Assembly (NCBI GenBank): GCA_902489745.1
Contig: CABUBB010000026.1
Location: forward strand, 1 to 23,806
Length of the DNA stretch: 23,806 bases
Origin: Metaruminococcus_A sp003150405
GTDB lineage: Bacteria; Bacillota; Clostridia; Oscillospirales; Ruminococcaceae
Direction: 5' to 3'
The notes below the pieces were generated by a model. That model did not search any database, was not told where the DNA came from, and was given only the letters and a program-made list of their open reading frames with translations. A program made the translations under genes and the position numbers. Positions 1 to 6,652 of this stretch are shown here, piece after piece (position 1 is the first letter of the stretch; each line of letters starts with the position of its first letter).

Positions 1-14
1 CCTGACCTCCCAGA

Positions 15-45
15 TTGACAGAATCGTATTATATTTTTCTATAAT
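15..45 (+). promoter_or_regulatory. Possible promoter with 19-bp spacer
   Basis: A perfect TTGACA at 15-20 is followed 19 bp later by a perfect TATAAT at 40-45. Both hexamers are ideal but the spacer is 2 bp longer than optimal. MerR-family-controlled promoters have this geometry. The -10 box lies inside one arm of a 9-bp inverted repeat (37-45/56-64). In AT-rich DNA the match could be chance, and no gene follows. Confidence 0.35.
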
Positions 46-326
46 AATATAAGAAATTATAGAATCTATCTGTTATTATTATAGCATAATAAATGAGTAA
101 GTAAAGCTACGAGTTTATTGGCTGAGAATAGCAAACTGGTTGTGTACTTCCAGTAACGATCCCGCTACATATTTTTTGTTTTGCGCAACATATCCTTCAT
201 CATCCTTTTCCATATTCACGAACCACAATTTGTAGCGAACATTGAATAAAATCAGAACGCAATCCACTATTTGCTGCAACATTTCAACAAAAACGTACCA
301 AACACAACTGCTATTTTCAAGAAAAG

Positions 327-358
327 GCAGGCCTCGGGGAACAGGGCCTGCTTTTTTT
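327..358 (+). terminator. Intrinsic terminator
   Basis: Arms GCAGGCC (327-333) and GGCCTGC (345-351) form a 7-bp GC-rich stem, followed directly by seven T (352-358). It would end a plus-strand transcript entering from the left. Read on the minus strand the T-tract is weaker. Confidence 0.7.
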
Positions 359-644
359 CTGTTCCAACTCTTTTTATTGTACCATTCGTACCAATTTCAG
401 GCAAGTATAAAAAGGTATTTTTTGTCTTGGGAGATTTCTGGCTTTGTTGAAGCATACTTCTTTTTAGCAAGGTTACTACCTGAATTTTTATTTATATAAA
501 GAAATGCGGAAGAGTTTATAATATTATAGATAATACTGAAAGAATAAATAAAATCCCAAAAACGTGCAACCTATAAGGAGAAAAGGTTTGGACTTTATCC
601 TGTGAAATGCAGAAAAAGAACTAAAGTTTTTACAAAAGTGGACA

Positions 645-681
645 AAAAAGGAAGCTGTATTTATTTTACAGCTTCCTTTTT
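645..681 (-). terminator. Terminator of the hydrogenase maturation operon
   Basis: A perfect 15-bp stem (645-659 with 667-681, core GGAAGCTGTA) has a 7-nt loop. On the minus strand it runs into a U-tract given by the A-run at 644-649. It lies about 45 bp past the hydF stop codon, so it most simply ends the operon. It has T-runs on both sides and could work in both directions. Confidence 0.85.
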
Positions 682-727
682 CTTGTATTGATTTTAGGGC
701 TATGTGGAAAACGGTGTACAAGCTGTT

Positions 728-1912
728 TTAATAAACAACCCGGTCGAGTATGCCGTTCATGAAGGCAATGGCAGTGCCAAAATTGGTCATCGGGACACCT
801 GCACGTTCCGCCATGCCAATTTTGGTGAGCATCCCTTTGCGGTTGAGCATGCAGCCACCGCAATGAACCACCAGCTTGTAGTCTCCGATATTCTCCGGAA
901 AGCCCGTGCCGGAAAAAGTGTCGATTTGCAGTCCGCCGCCGGCATAGTTGTTTAACCAGCTCGGTAGTTTTTCACGCGCAATATCTCCTTTGAGGGCGTG
1001 GTGGGTGCAGGCTTCCATAATAAGAACCTTATCCCCGGGGCGGAGTGAAGCGATGGCCTGCGCGCCGCGCACCATTGCATGAATATCCCCCTTAAATTTC
1101 GCCATGAGGATGGAAAACGATGTGAGCGGGATTTCCGGCGGCACCACCTTGTTGACAATGGGAAACACCTGCGAGTCGGTAATTACAAGGGCGGGGGGTG
1201 TGACCAGCAGCTTGAGCATTGGGGCGAGGTCATTTGTGAGCACGCTTACCACCCGGCATTTGAGGTCGAGCAGATCCCGCGTGACCTGCACCTGCGGCAG
1301 AATCAACCGGCCTTTGGGCGCCTGAATGTCCTGCGGCATCACAAGGACAACGGTATCACCTGCCTTGACCAAATCCCCGCACAGGGACGGGGATTCAAAA
1401 TCAAAATCCGCGTGCTCAATGATAAGCCCTTTGAGTGCAGCTATTTGATCCGACTGCCGGGCGTCAAGCGTGAGAAACGGTATGCCGAGAACCTCCGGCT
1501 GCCACTGCGGCGGCTCGTTGTTGATGAGGTTGCAGACCGCAATCACTGGAGTTTTCGTCTCACGGAACCGGACAATGAGCTTTTGTTCCAAAGCAAGCTC
1601 TTTCTGCGTGGAGGGAATGACCAGCACCGCGAGATCGGTCTTGCCGATGACCTCCATCGACTTCTGGATGCGCATGGGGCCGAGTTCACTGGTGTCGTCC
1701 AGTCCGGCAGTATCAATGAGGACGACCGGACCAATGGGAAGCAGCTCCATTGCCTTGCTCACCGGGTCGGTCGTCGTGCCGGAAACCGGTGAGACCAAGG
1801 AGATGTTCTGCCCGGTCAGGGTATTGATGAGGGTGGATTTACCGCTGTTAGTACGGCCAAAGAATGCAATATGCAGCCGGTTTGCGGTTGGGGTTTCGTT
1901 TAAGGTTGCCAT
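728..1912 (-). CDS. hydF: [FeFe]-hydrogenase H-cluster maturation GTPase HydF
   Basis: HydF is the scaffold on which the diiron subcluster of the [FeFe]-hydrogenase H-cluster is assembled before transfer to the apo-hydrogenase; HydE and HydG supply the parts. The protein has 394 residues. The N-terminal Ras-like GTPase domain shows the P-loop GRTNSGKS (19-26) and the G3 box DTAG (67-70). The C-terminal cluster domain carries the family CxH (CTH) and, about 50 residues later, HCGGC ligands. The ATG at 1912 has an AGGAGG-type site just upstream; a longer frame to 2026 overlaps the end of hydG and lacks such a site. It follows hydG by 16 bp and is last in the operon. Oddity: the expected G4 motif NKxD reads NLIN (128-131). 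The family call is secure. Confidence 0.95.
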   Translation of the reverse strand: MATLNETPTANRLHIAFFGRTNSGKSTLINTLTGQNISLVSPVSGTTTDPVSKAMELLPIGPVVLIDTAGLDDTSELGPMRIQKSMEVIGKTDLAVLVIPSTQKELALEQKLIVRFRETKTPVIAVCNLINNEPPQWQPEVLGIPFLTLDARQSDQIAALKGLIIEHADFDFESPSLCGDLVKAGDTVVLVMPQDIQAPKGRLILPQVQVTRDLLDLKCRVVSVLTNDLAPMLKLLVTPPALVITDSQVFPIVNKVVPPEIPLTSFSILMAKFKGDIHAMVRGAQAIASLRPGDKVLIMEACTHHALKGDIAREKLPSWLNNYAGGGLQIDTFSGTGFPENIGDYKLVVHCGGCMLNRKGMLTKIGMAERAGVPMTNFGTAIAFMNGILDRVVY

Positions 1913-1928
1913 GAAAGCCTCCTGTTGC

Positions 1929-3359
1929 TTAGAAGCGGAAATCGCGCATGCCGCCATCAATGTCATTGATGTGCTGTTTTGCAATAGCGCGTACCTTTTC
2001 ATTCGGGATTTTCTCAACCTCGACATTCATCAGGGCAAGGCCTTTTCTGCGGGTGTCCTCCGAAGCGTAGTCGTCCAGGTATTCGCGCAGAGTCATAAGG
2101 GCGTTGGGCTGGCAGCAGTTGGCGATCTGGCCGGATTTGCAGAGCTGCATAAACCGGTCGCCGGTGCGGCCTTCACGGTAGCAGGCGGTGCAGAAGCTGG
2201 GAATGTGCCCAAGGTCGATGAGCCAGTTCACCACTTCATCGAGGGTGCGGGTGTCGCTGATGTCAAACTGGGCGGAGTTTTCGTCCTCCGGTTCCGGCTC
2301 GACATAACCGCCGACGCTGGTGCGGGAACCGCCGCTGATTTGGGAAATGCCCAATTTGAGCACCTTCTCGCGGGTCGCTTTGGATTCACGGGTGGAAATG
2401 ATCATGCCGGTGTAGGGTACCGCAATGCGGATGACGGCGACGATTTTTTCGAACATCTCATCCGGGACGGCGTTTTTGAAGTCCGCCTTGTCAATGTCAT
2501 CCGCCGGACAGATGCGCGGCACGCTGATGGTGTGGGGGCCGACCCCCTTTGCCGCCTCCAGATGCTCTGCGTGCATCAAAAGGCCGATAAAGTCGTAGCG
2601 GTACATCTCGAGACCGAACAGTACGCCAATGCCGACGTCGTCAATGCCGCCCTCCATGGCGCGGTCCATCGCCTCGGTGTGATAGGCGTAGTTGTGTTTC
2701 GGTCCTGTAGGGTGCAGCAGCTCGTAGTTTTTCTTGTTGTAGGTCTCCTGGAAGAGGATGTAGGTGCCAATTCCGGCTTCCTTGAGCTTGCGGTAGTTTT
2801 CCACCGTGGTTGCCGCAATGTTGACGTTGACGCGGCGGATGGCGCCGTTTTTGTGCTTGATGCTGTAAATGGTCTTGATGCTCTCAAGAATGTACTCGAT
2901 GGGGTTGTTGACCGGGTCCTCGCCCGACTCAATGGCAAGGCGTTTATGGCCCATATCCTGCAAGGCGATGACCTCGTTTTTGATTTCTTCCTGGGTCAGC
3001 TTTTTGCGCGGAATATGTTTGTTTTTATAATGGTACGGGCAGTAGGTGCAGCCGTTGACGCAGTAGTTGGAAAGATAGAGCGGCGCAAACATGACAATGC
3101 GGTTGCCATATAGCTTTTGTTTAATGCTCATGGCGACCTCTTTCATCGCCTCATTTGCCTCTGGAATGTCGCATTCCAACAACACAGCAGCCTCGCGGTG
3201 GGTCAGGCCCTTGCAGTCCTTTGCCCGCTCAATGAGCGAAAAAATGAGTTCGCGGTTTGATTTATTTGCTTTTGCGTATTCAATGGTATCTAAAATCTCC
3301 TGGTCATTGATGAATTCTTCTGCGACCGAGGATTTAGGGTCGTATTTAATGTTTGCCAT
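1929..3359 (-). CDS. hydG: [FeFe]-hydrogenase maturase HydG, radical SAM tyrosine lyase
   Basis: HydG splits tyrosine into p-cresol and dehydroglycine and makes the CO and cyanide ligands of the H-cluster as an organometallic Fe(CO)2CN synthon. The protein has 476 residues, normal for the family. The radical-SAM cluster motif CX3CX2C is at C100, C104 and C107 (CVNGCTYC). The auxiliary-cluster cysteines that distinguish HydG from ThiH are at the C-terminus: C390, C393 (CTAC) and C416, followed by QPNA. Upstream is a 241-nt non-coding gap after hydE that contains several hairpins; downstream hydF begins after 16 bp. ThiH is the only close alternative, and the intact C-terminal cysteine motif and the hydE/hydF neighbours rule it out. 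Confidence 0.96.
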   Translation of the reverse strand: MANIKYDPKSSVAEEFINDQEILDTIEYAKANKSNRELIFSLIERAKDCKGLTHREAAVLLECDIPEANEAMKEVAMSIKQKLYGNRIVMFAPLYLSNYCVNGCTYCPYHYKNKHIPRKKLTQEEIKNEVIALQDMGHKRLAIESGEDPVNNPIEYILESIKTIYSIKHKNGAIRRVNVNIAATTVENYRKLKEAGIGTYILFQETYNKKNYELLHPTGPKHNYAYHTEAMDRAMEGGIDDVGIGVLFGLEMYRYDFIGLLMHAEHLEAAKGVGPHTISVPRICPADDIDKADFKNAVPDEMFEKIVAVIRIAVPYTGMIISTRESKATREKVLKLGISQISGGSRTSVGGYVEPEPEDENSAQFDISDTRTLDEVVNWLIDLGHIPSFCTACYREGRTGDRFMQLCKSGQIANCCQPNALMTLREYLDDYASEDTRRKGLALMNVEVEKIPNEKVRAIAKQHINDIDGGMRDFRF

Positions 3360-3600
3360 AGTTTTGCATCTCCATTTCTAAAGTGACCGGAATGTTTTTG
3401 CCCGTCTGGATAAAGGTTGAATCGATATAGTGCGCCTGTACCCGGCGTGCCGGATCCTTTCCGGAATTTGTTTGCTGATTCTCCTGTTTGCTGCCGGAAA
3501 ACACCGGCAAAAATTTGACTTTGCGGGAATCCCCGCAAAGGTTGGATTGTAAGACAGATGCTGTGCAGCGAAACCGCTGCAAGACACGCGAATGAATTTC
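3360..3600 (-). other. hydE-hydG intercistronic region with hairpins
   Basis: This 241-nt gap is long compared with the tight joins elsewhere in the operon. It holds at least three inverted repeats: CTTTGCGGG/CCCGCAAAG (3519-3527/3532-3540, 4-nt loop), GCCGG/CCGGC (3493-3497/3504-3508) and a CCGGA/TCCGG pair near 3452-3466. None has a U-tract after the stem on the minus strand, so they look more like mRNA processing or stability elements than terminators. The overlapping frames here show no recognisable protein. Confidence 0.5.
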
Positions 3601-4653
3601 TCATGGTTTACCATCGGTCTTGGACGACAGCGGCGTTTTGTCGCCATAAATGGTGCGACCGAGCACCGCGAGCTGCTCCCGCAGGGCGGCGAACTGCTCT
3701 TTTAACGGAATATCCTTGCTGTCCCGGCCGGGGTAAATGTCATACAGCGCACGGTACCGGAAGGGGGTCGCCTTCTGCATAATGACATTGGCGCCGCAGT
3801 GGAGCGCGTTTTGCAGCCCGCCTTTGACATTGAGTGCGGTGGTGGAAGGGAGGTTTGCATCCGGCAAGAGCAGCCGCGCCAGTGCAACAACCCGTAAAGT
3901 GAGGGCCGGGTCACCGTCCGGACTGCCGCGCAGCGCAGTGTCCCCGTGGCAGATATAGGGGCCGATTCCCGCCATTGCCACCTTCATTCGCTGGAGCAAC
4001 AGCAGATCGTTCGCTAAAATCAGCGGAGTTTGGCCGGGCAGACCGGTCATAAAGCCGCCGCCAAGTTCGTAGCCCAACCGGTATAGTTCAGCCTGGCAGG
4101 CAATCCGGTTCTGAAAGGTGCTGTGCGGATGGTACCGGTTGTAGATTTCTGGGTCGGAAATCTCATGCTTGATCAGGTAACGATCCGCCCCGCACCGGCG
4201 CCAGAAAGCATAATCTGCAAACGGGCGTTCGCCACAGCTCAAAGTGACGGCGACCTTCCCCATTGCTTTAATTTCCCGCACCAGACGGCCAATTTCCTCT
4301 GCGGTATAGGATAAATCCTCCCCGCTTTGGAGAATGACGGTTTGGTACCCGGCCTCCACCGCCTCTTTTGCCGCCGCGAGAATTTCTTCCCCGCTCATGC
4401 GGTAGCGCTTCACCTGCCGGTTACCCGCGTGGAGGCCGCAGTAGGCGCACTCGCAGCGGCAGTAATTGGAAAATTCAATGATGGCGCGTACCTGTACAGC
4501 ATTGCCGCAGTGGGTTTTGCGCACCTCATCCGCTGTTTGGTACAGCCGGGCGAGCACGGTGGAGTCTGCGCAGGAGGTCAGCAGAGCCAGTTCCTGTGGT
4601 GTGGGGATGTACCCTTTGGCCATGCGTTCAATCAATTCAATACGGTTGTTCAA
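3601..4653 (-). CDS. hydE: [FeFe]-hydrogenase maturase HydE, radical SAM enzyme
   Basis: HydE is a radical SAM enzyme of the BioB/PylB-like group that works with HydG on the diiron subcluster and acts on the HydG-derived Fe-cysteine complex. The protein has 350 residues. The radical-SAM CX3CX2C motif is at C65, C69 and C72 (CRCECAYC), and a glycine-rich GGGFMTGLPGQT follows in the middle of the barrel. The start is a TTG at 4653, supported by AAGGGG eight bases upstream; this TTG overlaps the TGA stop of the upstream regulator gene, suggesting translational coupling. An internal ATG ten codons later is less likely. The family call rests on length, motif and the hydG/hydF neighbours. Confidence 0.94.
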   Translation of the reverse strand: MNNRIELIERMAKGYIPTPQELALLTSCADSTVLARLYQTADEVRKTHCGNAVQVRAIIEFSNYCRCECAYCGLHAGNRQVKRYRMSGEEILAAAKEAVEAGYQTVILQSGEDLSYTAEEIGRLVREIKAMGKVAVTLSCGERPFADYAFWRRCGADRYLIKHEISDPEIYNRYHPHSTFQNRIACQAELYRLGYELGGGFMTGLPGQTPLILANDLLLLQRMKVAMAGIGPYICHGDTALRGSPDGDPALTLRVVALARLLLPDANLPSTTALNVKGGLQNALHCGANVIMQKATPFRYRALYDIYPGRDSKDIPLKEQFAALREQLAVLGRTIYGDKTPLSSKTDGKP

Positions 4654-4904
4654 GGCGCATTCCCCTTTGCAAGTGCGGATTTGACCGTAACCCCTTCAAT
4701 TCTGCCCAGCTTGCCGGTGAGGGCGCTGACCTCGTCGCCGGTTGCATCGACAATGAGGGAAATAACCGCGACGCCCCGCTCCTTGTATGGGATGCCCATT
4801 CGTCCTACAATGAGCTGGTTATAGGTGTGCAAAATGTCGTTGACCTGTTCGGCGTAATCCCGGTTTTCCAGAATGATGGCAACAACGCCGAGCCGTTTTT
4901 CCAT
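4650..4904 (-). CDS. TM1266-type iron-only hydrogenase system regulator
   Basis: A small 84-residue protein starting MEKRLGVVAI and containing the family-like stretch NQLIVGRMGIPY. It belongs to the TM1266 (putative iron-only hydrogenase system regulator) family, which has a ferredoxin/ACT-like fold resembling the NikR C-terminal domain and usually sits beside hydE/hydF/hydG. It has no DNA-binding domain of its own, and its exact role is not established. AAAGGAG lies 12 bases before the chosen ATG (4904); another ATG at 4916 touches the AAAGGAG directly and is less likely. It is first in the operon, directly behind a leader that ends in a terminator, so its expression and that of hydE would respond first to the leader. 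Confidence 0.85.
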   Translation of the reverse strand: MEKRLGVVAIILENRDYAEQVNDILHTYNQLIVGRMGIPYKERGVAVISLIVDATGDEVSALTGKLGRIEGVTVKSALAKGNAP

Positions 4905-4933
4905 TGATTTATTCATCTCCTTTGCTGCCACGC

Positions 4934-4968
4934 AAAAAGCCGCCCGCGGAAATTCCTCTGCGGGCGGC
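4934..4968 (-). terminator. Leader terminator upstream of the TM1266-like gene
   Basis: Arms GCCGCCCGC and GCGGGCGGC (4939-4947 and 4960-4968) form a perfect 9-bp stem, with further GGAA/TTCC pairing in the loop, followed on the minus strand by UUUUU (4938-4934). The ribosome binding site begins 11 bases later. Confidence 0.8.
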
Positions 4969-5179
4969 TTGAAGTGTCTGGTGGTGCAGGGCGGACAAAA
5001 ATGCCCGCTTGTTCTGCGCTGCCGTCACCTTCCCGCCCGGAGTACAATCCCGACCGTCAGGGTTTTGCATAGACTGTAGGCCGGAAAAGCAGAGGAGGCC
5101 GCTGTTCCCGCCGTTTTAAATTCAATCAGTTTCCGAAAAATACCTGAAATACTTTTGTTTTCAGAATACTGGTTGATTT
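4934..5179 (-). promoter_or_regulatory. Structured leader with terminator ahead of the hyd operon
   Basis: Read on the minus strand, the 5' UTR of the operon folds into several helices. A long imperfect stem (CTTTTCC 5089-5083 with GGGAAGG 5034-5028) encloses TACA/TGTA pairs and a CCC...GGG hairpin (5062-5049). A second hairpin follows at 5017-4986 (GCAG and GCGGGC pairing with GTCCGC and CTGC). Last comes an intrinsic terminator with 9-bp arms (4968-4960/4947-4939) and a five-U tract ending 11 bases before the AAAGGAG of the first gene. No complete gene on this strand ends nearby, so the terminator most simply acts on this operon's own leader. The GGGCGG segments upstream could pair with the terminator arm as an anti-terminator. 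No known riboswitch class could be assigned. Confidence 0.55.
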
Positions 5180-5185
5180 GCCATG

Positions 5186-5194
5186 ATTATACCA
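5186..5194 (-). promoter_or_regulatory. Extended -10 promoter proximal to the hyd leader
   Basis: On the minus strand TGGTATAAT gives a perfect -10 box (5191-5186) with the TGn extension; no good -35 box is seen. It would start transcription near 5179, giving a leader of about 275 nt before the first gene. Confidence 0.45.
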
Positions 5195-5219
5195 CATGCA
5201 GGCCACAGGCCCACCTTAC

Positions 5220-5244
5220 ACGCAACACGGTTTCCGTTTTGCGT
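5220..5244. promoter_or_regulatory. 25-bp interrupted palindrome
   Basis: ACGCAA-c-ACGG-ttt-CCGT-t-TTGCGT is an inverted repeat with 10 paired positions on each side. It lies 26 bp upstream of the proximal -10 box and inside any transcript from the distal one. It could be an operator or an RNA hairpin. Confidence 0.4.
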
Positions 5245-5305
5245 AAGTGATACAATATTCTTCTAGGACTCGGAAATCTTCAATTTCTGCCTAGACTATG
5301 AGGTT

Positions 5306-5334
5306 ATTATACCACAACAAATCGCCGGAAACAA
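5306..5334 (-). promoter_or_regulatory. Strong sigma-A-type promoter toward the hyd operon
   Basis: On the minus strand TTGTTT (5334-5329), a 17-bp spacer and an extended -10 TGGTATAAT (TATAAT at 5311-5306) make the best promoter in this gap. Transcription would begin near 5299 and give a leader of roughly 395 nt. A third TGGTATAAT lies at 5359-5351 without a clear -35. There is no gene between here and the hyd operon. Confidence 0.6.
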
Positions 5335-5604
5335 GAGAGAGGAGTATGTAATTATACCAAAAAAGTATGAAATTGATTTGTGCGGTTTGACAAGGTTGGG
5401 CAGACGGATAAGCTCTTGCGAAAACCGGGGAACAAGATTTAAGCCTGCGCCAGCCGGGCGGAACTAGTATTAGGCGGCAAGGAGACTGTTTCATACCAGT
5501 GCAGGATAATGACGCAAAATATTCTAAGACAGGAATTGGACAAAAAAGATGCGGAAATGCCAAAGAGTATCACCACGGTTTTATTCTAAGCTAGGCTTAT
5601 CTTT
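5335..5604. other. Intergenic region upstream of the hyd promoters
   Basis: About 270 bp between the distal hyd promoter and the end of the Nudix gene. The only signal seen is a third minus-strand TGGTATAAT at 5359-5351. The 90-codon frame across 5291-5563 has no family resemblance and no ribosome binding site. No strong terminator for the Nudix operon was found, only a weak 5-bp repeat TAAGC/GCTTA near 5587-5599. Confidence 0.4.
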
Positions 5605-6123
5605 TCAGTGTGTACAAGAAAAGACAAGCGCCTCCAGCTTGTCCCGTACCGGCGCAAGCTGACTGGCTGCGGGCGGAACAATTTGCCCGGCGGCAATCAT
5701 GGCGTCAAGCTCGTCCAATGCGACCCATTTGGCGTCTACTGTTTCGCTGGGTTGGAGCACAATGCCGCTTGGCGGCGGATCCTTGCACAGCAGATAGGTG
5801 TCTGCAAAATAATTGGCTTCTTTGGTGGTTTTTATGAGAATAAGCTCATCCTGTTCCGCCCGAATGCCGGTTTCCTCAAACAGCTCACGAATGGCGGCGC
5901 TCCGGCTGGTTTCACCCGATTGCACTGCGCCTCCGGTGTTTTCCCACAGGCCGGGGTAATAGCGTTTGGAAGGAGCACGCAGCGTAAGCAGAATACGTCC
6001 CTGGCTGTTCACCGTCCATACGGCGGTGACGATGTGATATTCACCCTCTGCAAGAGGTTCTCCGCGCGGAATGGCCCGCCCGAGCGGATGGCGCTCGTGG
6101 TCATATAAATCGAGGTATTCCAT
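5605..6123 (-). CDS. Nudix hydrolase
   Basis: A 172-residue Nudix-superfamily protein that probably cleaves a nucleoside diphosphate-linked substrate; the substrate cannot be read from sequence. The Nudix box fits GX5EX7REUXEEXGU exactly, in the stretch that runs from GAVQSGE through RELFEETGI. The N-terminus (YDHERHPLGRAIPRGE) resembles the isopentenyl-diphosphate isomerase-like/YfcD subgroup, so IPP isomerase-like activity is an alternative but unsupported. The ATG at 6123 has AAAGGAG five bases upstream; an upstream in-frame extension would overlap the cupin gene. It follows the cupin gene by 22 bp and is likely co-transcribed with it. Confidence 0.85.
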   Translation of the reverse strand: MEYLDLYDHERHPLGRAIPRGEPLAEGEYHIVTAVWTVNSQGRILLTLRAPSKRYYPGLWENTGGAVQSGETSRSAAIRELFEETGIRAEQDELILIKTTKEANYFADTYLLCKDPPPSGIVLQPSETVDAKWVALDELDAMIAAGQIVPPAASQLAPVRDKLEALVFSCTH

Positions 6124-6145
6124 ACGACTCCTTTCGAATATTGGG

Positions 6146-6478
6146 CTATTCCTGTTCTGATACAACAGCAAAAAAGAGAAGCGGTTCGCTTCCGGTGTTT
6201 ATCAAGCTGTGGGTATGCCCTTTGGGGCAGTAATGGCAGCAACCGGGCTGCATTGCCTCTGTAACACCATCACATAGGGCGGTTCCGCTGCCGCTTAAAA
6301 TGTAGATCATTTCGCTGCTGGTTTGATGTGCATGCAGGCCAATGGAAGCACCTGGCTCTAAATGGCCTAGCATTATTTTGTTGTGTGCGTCGGCATACAT
6401 CCGCGCTGCTGTTTCTTTTTCGCCGCCATAAAACTGTGGAATAATGGTTTCATCAAGCTGTTCAAAGTCGATCCGCAT
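6146..6478 (-). CDS. Small single-domain cupin protein
   Basis: A 110-residue single beta-barrel cupin. Both cupin motifs are complete: motif 1 GX5HXHX4EX6G (GASIGLHAH ... E ... G) and motif 2 GX5PXGX2HX3N (GCCHYCPKGHTHSLIN). The His/His/Glu/His metal set is therefore present. The metal and substrate are unknown; small cupins of this type include sugar isomerases, dioxygenases and sensor proteins. The ATG at 6478 has GGGAGG seven to eight bases upstream. It sits 22 bp upstream of the Nudix gene in the same direction. Confidence 0.85.
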   Translation of the reverse strand: MRIDFEQLDETIIPQFYGGEKETAARMYADAHNKIMLGHLEPGASIGLHAHQTSSEMIYILSGSGTALCDGVTEAMQPGCCHYCPKGHTHSLINTGSEPLLFFAVVSEQE

Positions 6479-6652
6479 AAAAAGTCCTCCCTGAAAAAAG
6501 ATACAGTGCATGTGGCCTCTTCGCTGGAAAAACAGCAGCTATATGGCATTCCCCTATTTCCGGGACGCTGCATAACGTTGCCGCTCTGCTTCAATAGGTC
6601 GCTACCGTTTGTTTACAGCCGGTGTTTTGTATAAGCGGAGAGAAAACCGGCG

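Larger units (their letters stand above)
1..644. other. Gene-poor AT-rich stretch
   Basis: No open reading frame here has both a good ribosome binding site and recognisable protein content. The stretch holds a possible plus-strand promoter near the left edge, a 9-bp inverted repeat (arms 37-45 and 56-64) and an intrinsic terminator at 327-358. The 85-codon frame from 242 runs straight through that terminator, so it is unlikely to be coding. A plus-strand transcript from about 52 to 358 would be non-coding. The remainder, 360-640, shows nothing I can name. Confidence 0.5.

Noticed and set aside
1470..3113. 547-codon plus-strand frame opposite hydF and hydG
   Set aside because: It is an antisense shadow of two well-identified genes, with low-complexity Ala/Val/Gly-rich content and no ribosome binding site.
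3290..3604. 104-codon frame starting at the hydE stop (ATGA overlap)
   Set aside because: No family resemblance, it overlaps the start of hydG, and it crosses several hairpins.
4970..5130. FMN riboswitch call for the hyd leader
   Set aside because: A few 3' blocks look similar, but the conserved 5' blocks (GGGGCAGGGTG and GGCGGT) are missing. Cobalamin, TPP, SAM and Moco patterns were also looked for by eye without a match.
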